Source of the DNA: Flavobacteriaceae bacterium
Lineage (GTDB): Bacteria > Bacteroidota > Bacteroidia > Flavobacteriales > Flavobacteriaceae
NCBI GenBank assembly: GCA_013043685.1
Contig: JABDNT010000024.1
Span: 1-64,000 of the forward strand
DNA length: 64,000 nucleotides
Reading direction: 5' to 3'
This document shows positions 34,483-43,621 of the stretch, piece by piece. The translations under genes and the position numbers were made by a program. Under the pieces are notes generated by a model. The model saw nothing but the letters and a program-made list of their open reading frames with translations, was not told the origin of the DNA and did no database searches. Every line of letters begins with the position of its first letter. Position 1 is the stretch's first letter.

Positions 34483-36351
34483 TTAGAATAATTCTTCGGG
34501 GGGCACCAGTTCATTTAATTTTTTTATGAACTGCTCTTCCATTAGAGAAATGCCATATTGAAAGGACGCGTTCATCCAGCCAAAACCTTCTTTAGTAATG
34601 TATTGAAATTCCGTGCCTACATTTCCGTACTCGGCAAATACTTTATGTGTGGCAACTACCACATCGTATTTCTCGGGAATCGTTCCATTATAATCGACCG
34701 CATTTCTGGTGATCATATACATCCATCGATATACCAATTCCTGTAATTCATCATGGTAACCATAATCTTTTAGCCCTTTCCAGATCATCATTTGATGAGG
34801 GGCCCAACCATTGGGATAGTCCCATTGCTTTTGGGGCCTGTGCTCATTAATTTCTCCCCGGCTTGCCTCATCACAGGAAGCGATGCCGCCTTTCTCCTTC
34901 AATAAAGAGATTCCCTTGCTCACCGTGGACTTCGCCTGTTTTTCATCACATATTCCCGCCCATAATGGGGTAAAAAGAGTAGCTGAAATGAAATCAGTCT
35001 GCGCTCCAGTTTCAATATTAAAATCGTAAAATAGTTCTTGGTTATCGTTCCATAATAAAGAGTCCATACGTTCTTTTCGATCAGCAGCTTTATGATACCA
35101 ATACTGAGATGAATATGTCTTCTTGTTGTATTCAAAGGCATCGTCGAACTCATTTTTTATCAATTCCGCAAAATCGGTTTCATATTTATACAGGAATGCA
35201 TTCAGTTCAACAGGAATGATGTCGGCACATATTCCTTCCAATCTATAGGAGGTATCGTGGCCTGACTCGCGCACACTGCGGTCATGAACGAAATACAGAT
35301 CTAGTTCGGCATTTTCTATCTTTCCCTCCGAATATAAATTCTCATAATTTGCTAAGCTCATTCCAGCCTCCTTTGCATATTTTCCAAACACATGATCAAA
35401 ATGACCAGCCTCAGCTTCCGGAGGTTTACCGAGTCCTTCTGCCAGATAACGGTTCAATCCGAATCCGGTTAAACGTTTTCCGGGGACCATCCAAACGGTC
35501 TCATATTCTTTTATCGCAGTTTTTAAATGACTTTCAAGCCAGGATTTATCGCCTGTTTTCTCATAGACTTCGGCAATGAGACTGCTGTAAAAAGGAGGTT
35601 GAGTCCTGGTTAAATAATAGGAACGATTTGCATTTAGAATTTTTCCGTAATGTTCAATTTCATACTGAAAATTATCGGCCATTGCCTTCGCCAATTCTAC
35701 TTTTCCATCCAGAATAAGCCCGATCGACTCAAAATAACTATCCCAGCCATACATCTCGTTAAATCGTCCACCCGGAACCACGAATGGAACACCTGTTACA
35801 GTTCCATTCTTTTCCTCAAGCTTGAGCGACAGAATACCGGGTTTATCGTTGAGCGTTCTAACGTATTCGGGTGTAATGTCGTCTGGCAATCGCACTATTT
35901 CAAGCGGAAGTTCTTTTCTTAATTCTGAATAATAATCGAAGGCCATAGTGTCCCCGTGAGGGACATATACAGTCAGTACTGCAATCTCATCCAGTGTTTC
36001 GTTCTTGCTGTCTTTCAACAAGGTTTCAATCCCGGAAGCATCCATAGTTCTGGTTAGACCTTTCCAAAAGTAATCTCGGATCATACGTGAGACTCGTTCT
36101 ACAGGAGGTTCTTCAAGATGGGCAATAGGAATAGTGGCAATGTTTTTTCCTTCATCCATGGCTATCACCAGCTCCTGTAATAAATTGGAAAGATGGTACG
36201 TTCCTTTAAGGCTATGTGAAGAACCGTCTTCGGCCTTTAGCGTAAATGCTCCTGGCCCTCGATCCTCGATAGTGATCTTTTTATCGTTATCGGTATCTTC
36301 CTGGGATAAAAGTTGCTCGAGCGTGGATGCTATGTCTAATGTGAAAATCAT
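34483..36351 (-). CDS. GH37 trehalase
   Basis: The 622-residue enzyme carries both GH37 signatures: PGGRFNEMYGWDSY at 193-206 and QWDYPNGWAP at 509-518. The catalytic Asp lies in RESGHDTSYR and the base Glu in GTEFQYITKEGFGW. It has no signal peptide (MIFTLDIASTLEQLLS), so it acts in the cytosol on disaccharide brought in by the neighbouring carriers, giving two glucose units. Its start overlaps the MFS stop by 4 bp (ATGA) and its end is 7 bases from the kinase start. Confidence 0.92.
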   Translation of the reverse strand: MIFTLDIASTLEQLLSQEDTDNDKKITIEDRGPGAFTLKAEDGSSHSLKGTYHLSNLLQELVIAMDEGKNIATIPIAHLEEPPVERVSRMIRDYFWKGLTRTMDASGIETLLKDSKNETLDEIAVLTVYVPHGDTMAFDYYSELRKELPLEIVRLPDDITPEYVRTLNDKPGILSLKLEEKNGTVTGVPFVVPGGRFNEMYGWDSYFESIGLILDGKVELAKAMADNFQYEIEHYGKILNANRSYYLTRTQPPFYSSLIAEVYEKTGDKSWLESHLKTAIKEYETVWMVPGKRLTGFGLNRYLAEGLGKPPEAEAGHFDHVFGKYAKEAGMSLANYENLYSEGKIENAELDLYFVHDRSVRESGHDTSYRLEGICADIIPVELNAFLYKYETDFAELIKNEFDDAFEYNKKTYSSQYWYHKAADRKERMDSLLWNDNQELFYDFNIETGAQTDFISATLFTPLWAGICDEKQAKSTVSKGISLLKEKGGIASCDEASRGEINEHRPQKQWDYPNGWAPHQMMIWKGLKDYGYHDELQELVYRWMYMITRNAVDYNGTIPEKYDVVVATHKVFAEYGNVGTEFQYITKEGFGWMNASFQYGISLMEEQFIKKLNELVPPEELF

Positions 36352-37568
36352 GAGCTTTTACCTGTTATTTTATTCAGAACAAATAAGGCGATAAGTATTA
36401 TAGTCATTGGTATCAGGGATAGGTAAAATACTTTATTACCCCCGAGAAGATCAAACAAGTTTCCTATGATCACCGATCCGGAGGTGCCACCCAGGGCCGA
36501 AACAAAAGTTAAAATTCCAGCCAGCGCACTATGATGCATTTTTTCGGTCGCCGATAAAACGGTTGAACTGATCAATGGATAAAGTGGTGCTAAAAATAAT
36601 CCGATCATTGGGAACAGGAAGGAAACTAATGGTAGATTTCCGAATGTGGTTACTTCCATTTCGGGAATATTGTTCGCCATTGGAAGAACCAGCAAGACCA
36701 GGACGGCTGCGCCAATAAGTCCTATTACTGCTATATAGATCCATTTCACTTTTTTAACGAGAATTCCGGTTACAAACCTTCCCAGTGCGAATGAAGCCAT
36801 AAGTATCACCGCCATCTGTGTTGCCAATTGGGAATTGATATTCAATGTTTCTTTGTTGAAGGTTGGCAGCCAGGTCATGATACCTTGTTCGGTCATCACA
36901 TAGAAAAATGCGAAAATGGCAAAGATGTAAATGAGCGGGCTTTTGAAAAGGTTTAACATCGCGCGAATATCCTGGCCCACCGTGGTATTCTTTTGCTCAA
37001 CGTCCAGATTAAATTTGGAGAACAATATGATGAAAAACGCGATTGCTACAATAACTGCCATCACAATATAACCTCTCAGCCAGGCGTCCGGGTCGTTTTC
37101 ATCATCGAAAAAGAGCGGAAAGACAACATACATAAAAATAATCCCAACCATAAAGATGGTCTCGATAAAGCTCATTAAACGGCGATGGTCATCTTTACTG
37201 TCTGTAACATAGCCAATCAAAGCGTATACGGCTACCTTAACTATGGCAAATCCGATTCCGGTCATGGCAAATAGAATTTTAACAGCCCAGAATGAATTTC
37301 CAAAGTACATACCTATACAGCCTAGAAATACCAAACCAAGGCTTATAAGCATTCCTCTTTTATAACCTAGTTTAGGGAGAAGGGATCCTATAATAAAGGA
37401 AACGAAAGCAATGGACAGATCCTTAAAAGGTTCAAGGAGGGCAGCATCCCCTTTGGTAACGTCGTAGACCTCCTGAGATCGTTCAACAAGAATACCAACG
37501 CTGTTGAGTAAAGCCGCGAATACAAAGTATACTAAAAATAACGATATTTTAATACCTACATTTTTCAT
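36348..37568 (-). CDS. MFS transporter (sugar)
   Basis: A 406-residue protein with 12 predicted helices and the MFS loop LGYKRGMLISLGLV between helices 2 and 3, with IGYVTDSKDDHRRLMSF as the loop near helix 4-5. No substrate-specific motif is seen. It overlaps its neighbours on both sides by 4 bp, so it is translationally coupled to the SLC45-like carrier upstream and the trehalase downstream. Together with the SLC45-like carrier it gives the operon two sugar permeases, perhaps of different disaccharide specificity. Confidence 0.85.
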   Translation of the reverse strand: MKNVGIKISLFLVYFVFAALLNSVGILVERSQEVYDVTKGDAALLEPFKDLSIAFVSFIIGSLLPKLGYKRGMLISLGLVFLGCIGMYFGNSFWAVKILFAMTGIGFAIVKVAVYALIGYVTDSKDDHRRLMSFIETIFMVGIIFMYVVFPLFFDDENDPDAWLRGYIVMAVIVAIAFFIILFSKFNLDVEQKNTTVGQDIRAMLNLFKSPLIYIFAIFAFFYVMTEQGIMTWLPTFNKETLNINSQLATQMAVILMASFALGRFVTGILVKKVKWIYIAVIGLIGAAVLVLLVLPMANNIPEMEVTTFGNLPLVSFLFPMIGLFLAPLYPLISSTVLSATEKMHHSALAGILTFVSALGGTSGSVIIGNLFDLLGGNKVFYLSLIPMTIILIALFVLNKITGKSS

Positions 37569-39220
37569 AAATGGTCTTCTTTTTCTTTCGGAAGTTTGAG
37601 TCTTATAGCAAGAATGGAAGCAATTATAAAGAAGACGCCTCCAAACAGTATTGCGTTCACTGCATTATCATTGAGTAAATTCTTTATTATCGGACCGAAA
37701 CTCACGGTTTGTATCAACATTGGGATCACGATCATCATATTTACGATTCCCATATACACTCCTCTTCGGTCTTCGGGAATAACCTTGGATACCATGGAAT
37801 AGGGGATTCCCATCATGGCGGCCCATCCAATTCCGAAAAGAATCATTGGAGCCAGCAGCATGTACTCATTCTTAATATAGGGCATACTCAACATGGCGAA
37901 ACCAGTGATCACAAGACTGAGCACGTAAACCCATTTGGATCCAACTCTTCGGGCTAATGGTACCAATGCCAAAGCGACAAGCATGGTTATAAGGTTGTAG
38001 GTTCCATTCATAAGGCCTGTTTGCGCCAGTGCCTGTTCAGAAAGTATTTGAATGTTCTGTGCGAACGACTGATCGACACTACCAATAACTTCTCCGGCCT
38101 CACATGCTTCCATTATGCCTTCGTATTTTTTATAGTCGGAGTTATCAATTCCATACAAACTGGTACGTAACATTGGAGTTATAAACTGCCAGTAACAGAA
38201 TAAAGCGTACCATTGGAAAAAGTAAACTCCTGAAAGGGTCCACATCATTTTGGGCATATCGCCAATAGCTTCTGTGGTTTCAATAAAAGGAGCAAGAGTG
38301 TCGCCCATTTTCTTGAAAAAAGAGATATGTGGTTTATTCTTAATCTGTTTATAAAGGATGTATATCCATACCAGGGCAATGGCAAGGATAACAATTACGA
38401 GAATATTGTAATCCTCTAACATTTCTGGCAGGAAGTATCTCAGTCCGAAACCGATAGCCATTGGCACCGATAAGATCACCACCAGCACTGACAAGATCTG
38501 AATTAGTGGATTTGGTTTATCCCTGTTAAACTCTTTTATTTCATCTAGTTCTTCCTCTGAAGGTGGTATTTCGGGTGTTTTCCAAACCGACCAAAGTACA
38601 GTCCCAATAGATGCCAGTGCACCCAGGAAGAATGAATAATAAACCCAGTCGGGGATAGCAGTTACCGTTACAGAAGCTGTTGAACATAAGGCGGCACCTT
38701 CCTCAACAGGAACGCTTAAATATTTTTGAAATAACCATAATGAAAAATTGGCAATGGTAATACCAGCACCAACAAAAAGACTTTGCATCTGGTATCCAAA
38801 TGTGAGTTGCTCATCGGGTAATTTATCCCCGATAAACGCACGGTATGGTTCCATTGCGGTATTATTACCCGCATCCAGGATCCATAGTAAGCCCACTGCA
38901 AACCAGAGTTCCGGACTGAAAGGAAAGGCGAACAAACATAAACTTGCAATGATTGCTCCAATGAGGAAAAATGGTTTTCTCCGTCCACCCCATTTAGGTA
39001 TCCAGGTCTTATCGGAAATTGCCCCAATTAACGGCTGTATGAGCAATCCGGTTACAGGGCCTGCTAAATTTAGTAAAGGCAACTCATCGTGAGCCGCTCC
39101 CAGAAAAGAAAAAATTGGGTTGACCGCGGTTTGCTGAAGTCCGAAACTGAACTGAATTCCAAAGAATCCAACATTCATGTTCCATATTTGCCAAAAAGAT
39201 AACTTTGGTTTAAAACCCAT
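37565..39220 (-). CDS. SLC45-type MFS transporter (sucrose/maltose-like)
   Basis: A 551-residue protein with 12 helices and the sucrose:H+ symporter/SLC45 landmarks: GLQQTAVNPIFSFLGAA at the N-terminus, GGRRKPFFLIGAI after helix 2 and LGAMEPYRAF-like DAGNNTAMEPYRAFIGDKL. This family moves sucrose or maltose with protons. It is longer than usual because of the insert after helix 6 (EELDEIKEFNRDKPN and a loop near 310-380 with IDNSDYKKYEGIM). It heads the minus-strand operon SLC45-MFS-trehalase-kinase, and a palindromic site at 39338-39353 lies in its upstream region. Confidence 0.85.
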   Translation of the reverse strand: MGFKPKLSFWQIWNMNVGFFGIQFSFGLQQTAVNPIFSFLGAAHDELPLLNLAGPVTGLLIQPLIGAISDKTWIPKWGGRRKPFFLIGAIIASLCLFAFPFSPELWFAVGLLWILDAGNNTAMEPYRAFIGDKLPDEQLTFGYQMQSLFVGAGITIANFSLWLFQKYLSVPVEEGAALCSTASVTVTAIPDWVYYSFFLGALASIGTVLWSVWKTPEIPPSEEELDEIKEFNRDKPNPLIQILSVLVVILSVPMAIGFGLRYFLPEMLEDYNILVIVILAIALVWIYILYKQIKNKPHISFFKKMGDTLAPFIETTEAIGDMPKMMWTLSGVYFFQWYALFCYWQFITPMLRTSLYGIDNSDYKKYEGIMEACEAGEVIGSVDQSFAQNIQILSEQALAQTGLMNGTYNLITMLVALALVPLARRVGSKWVYVLSLVITGFAMLSMPYIKNEYMLLAPMILFGIGWAAMMGIPYSMVSKVIPEDRRGVYMGIVNMMIVIPMLIQTVSFGPIIKNLLNDNAVNAILFGGVFFIIASILAIRLKLPKEKEDHL

Positions 39221-39337
39221 GCCTGAAGATTTTAGTTAGTTGAAGGAGAATCGACTAGTAAATTGACAAATTCTACTCTGTAATATCCGCAATTTTTGCC
39301 AAAATCGAGAAAACCGAATTAAATAATTGCTGAAATT

Positions 39338-39353
39338 ATAACGAAATCGTTAT
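39338..39353. promoter_or_regulatory. Putative operator upstream of the SLC45 gene
   Basis: ATAACGA (39338-39344), two bases, then TCGTTAT (39347-39353): seven-base perfect arms. It lies about 120 bases before the SLC45 start in the 151-base spacer after the GH100-like gene. The CGAAA/TTTCG-like core resembles LacI-family sites, but its spacing differs from the palindrome near the LacI gene. Confidence 0.45.
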
Positions 39354-39371
39354 CGTAAGGTATTCTTCGGC

Positions 39372-40571
39372 CTATAAATGCAGTTTTTCTGCAAATGAAG
39401 TCCGATCAATTGCGGCTTTCATGAATACAATACCGGAAGCCGTATACCCCATTTGGGTTTTACCATCAAGCCCAAAGTTTACAGCATCAATATATTCATT
39501 GAAGTCCCAGTTTTTGGCATCTTGAACTATTCGTTCGAATTCTGTAACAGAGTCTTTACTTGCATCGTTAAGGCCAATTTTTGTAAGTCCCATACAGAAT
39601 AGTCCCATCCATACCGGCCATATTCCACCATTATGGAAATATCCGGGCTTATTCTTGAAGTCGTAGGAATAATTACCTTGTAAGAGGTGCCAATCCGGGC
39701 TATTTTCTGTAATTGCCGGCCAGAATGCGGGGATTAAAGAATTGCCCAACCCTGCTTTTAGTTCGTCAATGAAAGAGCGTAATTCCTTTTTCTGAAAATC
39801 ATCAGTTCGGAGCAGAAGTAAGGCCAATGCATTGCCGGCCGCATCGAAACGCATATCGTAACAACCCGGCAGAATGAAGGCAGCATAATGTCCTGCATTT
39901 TTACTTATTGCCTTTCTATAGGCTCCCTGATGATATAACTTTTTTGCATTGGTTTGAGTTGAGGGCCAGAAATTACTACTGGTTTTTTCGATTAATTCAT
40001 TCAATGCATCCAAATTGCCACCACTGATCTTTATCCATAGTTTTTCACCCCAAATCCGAAGTAAGTTATCGTAGAGTGTATACCCATGAACGGGATATTC
40101 ATCGGCCCAGTTTCCGCTGAGCGGAGTATAGATCCAACCTTTGTCATTAAATTCCGTCGATTTTAAAAAGTACCTGCATTTATTAATGGCAGGTTGGAGA
40201 GTTTCCCAGGTCTGTGTGTCATTAGATTCGAGATAATATAAGCAACTACCAATGATAAACCAGGTATTCGCATCGATGCGTCCAACCAGGCTTCCGAACG
40301 AAACATCGCTATTTTCGCCAGGCAGAACGTTAGAAGGGATCATACCATGTTCATGCTGTTTACTGGCAAGTGTAAGCAGTGAGTTCTTTAAACCGTTTGT
40401 GATTGTCTCATCATCGAGTAACAATCCGGCTATCCCACATATAATGCTGTCTCTGGCCCAAACGCGCTTATAATTATCTGCTTCAATGGTACTTGCCAGG
40501 ATACCGTCAGGTGTTGTAAGCCTGTGCAACAAATTAACCGCTTCACCATGTATAGTTTGAAGCGATGTCAT
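39372..40571 (-). CDS. GH100/GH15-like (alpha/alpha)6-barrel glycosidase
   Basis: A 399-residue soluble protein with no signal peptide. The segment YKRVWARDSIICGIAGLLLDDE (about 31-52, split here by its RD motif) holds an Arg-Asp pair typical of six-hairpin glycosidases; WIYTPLSGNWADEYPVHGY and YFHNGGIWPVWMGLF follow the same fold. Best readings are an alkaline/neutral invertase (GH100) or an amylo-alpha-1,6-glucosidase-like enzyme. The nearby fructokinase and sucrose-type carrier favour sucrose hydrolysis. The assignment to a single family is tentative. It starts 1 base after the GH97 stop. Confidence 0.65.
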   Translation of the reverse strand: MTSLQTIHGEAVNLLHRLTTPDGILASTIEADNYKRVWARDSIICGIAGLLLDDETITNGLKNSLLTLASKQHEHGMIPSNVLPGENSDVSFGSLVGRIDANTWFIIGSCLYYLESNDTQTWETLQPAINKCRYFLKSTEFNDKGWIYTPLSGNWADEYPVHGYTLYDNLLRIWGEKLWIKISGGNLDALNELIEKTSSNFWPSTQTNAKKLYHQGAYRKAISKNAGHYAAFILPGCYDMRFDAAGNALALLLLRTDDFQKKELRSFIDELKAGLGNSLIPAFWPAITENSPDWHLLQGNYSYDFKNKPGYFHNGGIWPVWMGLFCMGLTKIGLNDASKDSVTEFERIVQDAKNWDFNEYIDAVNFGLDGKTQMGYTASGIVFMKAAIDRTSFAEKLHL

Positions 40572-42707
40572 CTATTTTTTAATTAAACTTATTGCAAAGC
40601 CTCCGCCCGGCGCAAGTTCTATTTCAACATTTGAGGTATTCGTGACTTCCATCGCCTGGATCTCATAAGCTTCCGGATTCGTATCGTAATGGGCATCGTC
40701 GGCGTCCTTGTAAATTGTTGCCGCATAAGTGGTACCTTCATCCAGGAAATTGAAATTGACCGTTTGCTTGCGACTATTTTCATCGGTGATACCACCCACA
40801 AACCAGTTCCCGCTGCCTTTTTCTTTTCTGGCAATCATTACATGATCTGCGATCTCTCCATCGAGAACCTTCGATGCTTCCCAGTCCACACCCACATCAG
40901 TTATAAACTTAAATGCAGGATGAATTTCTCCATTTACCATATAATGTTCGGGCAGGTCGCATACCATTTGTATCGGGCTGTAAATTACCACGTATAAGGC
41001 CAGCTGATGTGCCAGGGTAGTGTTCACCTGATTGGATTTCTTATACTCATCGAACTTGATATTAAATACACCCGGCGTGAAATCGATAGGACCGGAAAGC
41101 ATACGCGTAAAGGCTACTGTAGATAAATGATCTGGTGGATTTCCTCCATCTGTCGCCCAGGCATTGAATTCCTGTCCGCGCAGCCCTTCCCGGGCGATGG
41201 CATTAGGATATGTTCTCCTTTTTCCGGTGGCTTTAATAGGTTCGTGGGCATTAATGGCGATCTTTTTTGCAGCTGCATCATCGAGTACTTTCTGGTAATG
41301 ATTCACCATCCATTGCCCGTGGTGGTATTCCCCCTTCGGAATTATTTTGCCTACATATCCGGTTTTTACCGAATTCATTCCATTCTCTTTCATGAAATTA
41401 TAAGCCACTTCCATTTGCTTTTCATAAGTCCGGGGAGCCGCCGAAGTTTCATGGTGCATAATAACTTCCACTCCTTTTTCTTTAGCGTAAGCCATAACTT
41501 CCTCAAAATTATAGTCGGAATACGGTGTCATGAAATCAAATACACCTTCACGGTCCTCGGTGTTTATCCATTGGTCCCAGCCGGTATTCCATCCTTCTAC
41601 CAATAAACCTTTAATTCCATTGGCAGCGGCAAAGTCAATGTATTTCTTTGCATTCTCCGTATTAGCGCCATGACGGCTGGAGCCACGTTGCCCTTCAATA
41701 TAAGTATTCATATCCTGGGTTCCTTCCAGATCCCATGTAGACTTCCCAATATGCATTTCCCACCAGATTCCCACATACTTCATAGGAGTGAAGTAACTCA
41801 CATCGCCAATGGCATTGGGTTCATTTAGATTCAGTGTAAGTTTAGATTCTATTAGGTCACCTGCACGTTCTTCAATCTGAATGGTTCTCCACGGCGTGCT
41901 AAACGGTAAATTCACTTTTGCCTTTCCACCTAATATTTCCGAGCCAACCAATTCACTTTCCATTTTGAGGTTGTCGTTATCCACTTTCAGTGTCATCCCA
42001 GCATAATTTGTGAGGTCGGCTTCATGGAAACTCAGGTATAAACCATCTGCACTTTTCATTGTGACCGGTGTGTTCACAGCATTTTCAGGAATGTAGGAAG
42101 CTGAAAGATTCGGGTGATTTCTTTTGGATATCGCATCAATTTCGGAAAAGTTAGTTTCAGTATACAGATGCTCGTAAATATCCCAGTCTCCGGGAATCCA
42201 CCATACCTTATGGTCGCCTGTGAGATTGAATTCCGTATTTTCATCTGTTATAAGTACCTCCGACACTCCCTCCATAGCAGGGATCTCATAGCGGAATCCA
42301 AGCCCGTCATCATATATTCTGAAACAGATATTAAGCTTTCGTTTCAATTCCCCTGTTTCCTGAAGGTAAAGGGTTAATTCATTATAGTGATTCTTTACCG
42401 TAGTCTGTTCACCCCATTGCATATCCCAACTTGATTCAATGGTCTTCATATCCGATGAGATGAGCTCAAAACCATCTTTCAAGGAAGGAATATTTTTAAA
42501 ATCGAAACTCATATAAGAGGTGTCGATCACAGTTTCCTTTTTATGCATCACCATATAAGACGGTTGTCCTGAACCAGATAAGTTGAAAGCAACCTCAATA
42601 TTTCCGTCGGGTGAAGTGACTGTGGTTTTGGTCTTTTCTGCAGAGCATGCAGTAAATACCATCACAAAAATGGCCGCAGATAAATAGAGTAAAACCTTTC
42701 GATTCAT
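40572..42707 (-). CDS. GH97 alpha-glucosidase (SusB-like)
   Basis: A 711-residue protein with a lipoprotein-like leader (LSAAIFVMVFTACSAEK). The GH97 N-terminal domain (about 28-290) is followed by the catalytic barrel: KGLLVEGWNTGWDQW, EVIMHHETS, INAHEPIKATGKRRTYPN and LRGQEFNAWATDGGNPPDH. Glu residues in MHHETS and AHEPIK fit the inverting SusB-type base positions, which favours alpha-glucosidase over the retaining alpha-galactosidase branch. It acts in the periplasm on oligosaccharides imported by the SusCD pair, giving glucose. Confidence 0.92.
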   Translation of the reverse strand: MNRKVLLYLSAAIFVMVFTACSAEKTKTTVTSPDGNIEVAFNLSGSGQPSYMVMHKKETVIDTSYMSFDFKNIPSLKDGFELISSDMKTIESSWDMQWGEQTTVKNHYNELTLYLQETGELKRKLNICFRIYDDGLGFRYEIPAMEGVSEVLITDENTEFNLTGDHKVWWIPGDWDIYEHLYTETNFSEIDAISKRNHPNLSASYIPENAVNTPVTMKSADGLYLSFHEADLTNYAGMTLKVDNDNLKMESELVGSEILGGKAKVNLPFSTPWRTIQIEERAGDLIESKLTLNLNEPNAIGDVSYFTPMKYVGIWWEMHIGKSTWDLEGTQDMNTYIEGQRGSSRHGANTENAKKYIDFAAANGIKGLLVEGWNTGWDQWINTEDREGVFDFMTPYSDYNFEEVMAYAKEKGVEVIMHHETSAAPRTYEKQMEVAYNFMKENGMNSVKTGYVGKIIPKGEYHHGQWMVNHYQKVLDDAAAKKIAINAHEPIKATGKRRTYPNAIAREGLRGQEFNAWATDGGNPPDHLSTVAFTRMLSGPIDFTPGVFNIKFDEYKKSNQVNTTLAHQLALYVVIYSPIQMVCDLPEHYMVNGEIHPAFKFITDVGVDWEASKVLDGEIADHVMIARKEKGSGNWFVGGITDENSRKQTVNFNFLDEGTTYAATIYKDADDAHYDTNPEAYEIQAMEVTNTSNVEIELAPGGGFAISLIKK

Positions 42708-42717
42708 AATGATAATT

Positions 42718-43620
42718 TTATTTTTTTAAAGGTAAGAAAATATGAGCTTTCCATTTTCGCGGATCTCCACCTGTATGTGGATCGTTCAGATAAATCTCAA
42801 AAGGGAATTTTTCAACTTCTATTTTGTTTTTCTCTGCATACTCAATAAGATAATACCACGCATTATCTGAAATACGATAATTCCCATTGAATTCACCTTT
42901 TATTCCTTTTAATGCTTCGGTTGCTTTGAACTCAAGGGTGGGATGATACGGCATGGAATCTAACCGTTTAATTGGGAAACAAAAGTTAAAATTAATGGTT
43001 TCATCGTCCTCATTCCATTCCGTTATCTCCAGGAACGGGTCTCCATTCAAGGGGATATCGTTACCCTTTATATATTCCATGATGGACGATATGCCTTCCA
43101 ACATTGTTGTTGCTTTTTGGCGTACAGAAGATTTGAGAGGCAGAAATACACAATAGGTTGGTTGCACAACGGAATCTATAATACTGTGAAATTTGTACGC
43201 ATCAGCTTTTAATTTCTGAGCCTCTACTACTGTTTTTACATTTTCCACACTGCGTTTAATAAAGTCGTTCTTACCAAAAGGGACCATTAGCTTTTGAGCA
43301 AATTCATTCTTTTCATCCTTAATGTAGGCGGTCACCCTGGTTTTATCATCAGAAGATTTTTGTATTTCCCAGGTGTATAAAAAAGAAGAATCGGCAGATT
43401 GGACTCGTTGAAGAATCTCAGTATAGTTCTTTTTTGAAATGACTGAAATCTCAGCGTCACTTCGTTCGTAATTTTCCCAGTCCAGGATATGATGAAACAG
43501 CACTCCCATCGGTTGATCGCTGGTAAATGAAACCTGGTACTGATAATCTTTTACCAAGAAATACCATATACCCAGGCCGAGGACGCTAACGCCAAGTATC
43601 CACTTAAGCCATTGTTTCAT
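42718..43620 (-). CDS. Membrane-anchored SRPBCC/GyrI-like protein
   Basis: A 300-residue protein with one N-terminal membrane helix (about 5-22, ILGVSVLGLGIWYFLV), an SRPBCC/START-like segment (about 30-150) and a C-terminal GyrI-like effector-binding domain (about 155-300, ending EVEKFPFEIYLNDP). GyrI-like domains bind small hydrophobic or sugar-like ligands. It has no DNA-binding part, so it is not a regulator itself; the domain may sense or carry a ligand at the membrane. It lies between the haloperoxidase and GH97 genes, 1-10 bases from each. Confidence 0.75.
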   Translation of the reverse strand: MKQWLKWILGVSVLGLGIWYFLVKDYQYQVSFTSDQPMGVLFHHILDWENYERSDAEISVISKKNYTEILQRVQSADSSFLYTWEIQKSSDDKTRVTAYIKDEKNEFAQKLMVPFGKNDFIKRSVENVKTVVEAQKLKADAYKFHSIIDSVVQPTYCVFLPLKSSVRQKATTMLEGISSIMEYIKGNDIPLNGDPFLEITEWNEDDETINFNFCFPIKRLDSMPYHPTLEFKATEALKGIKGEFNGNYRISDNAWYYLIEYAEKNKIEVEKFPFEIYLNDPHTGGDPRKWKAHIFLPLKK

Positions 43621-43621
43621 G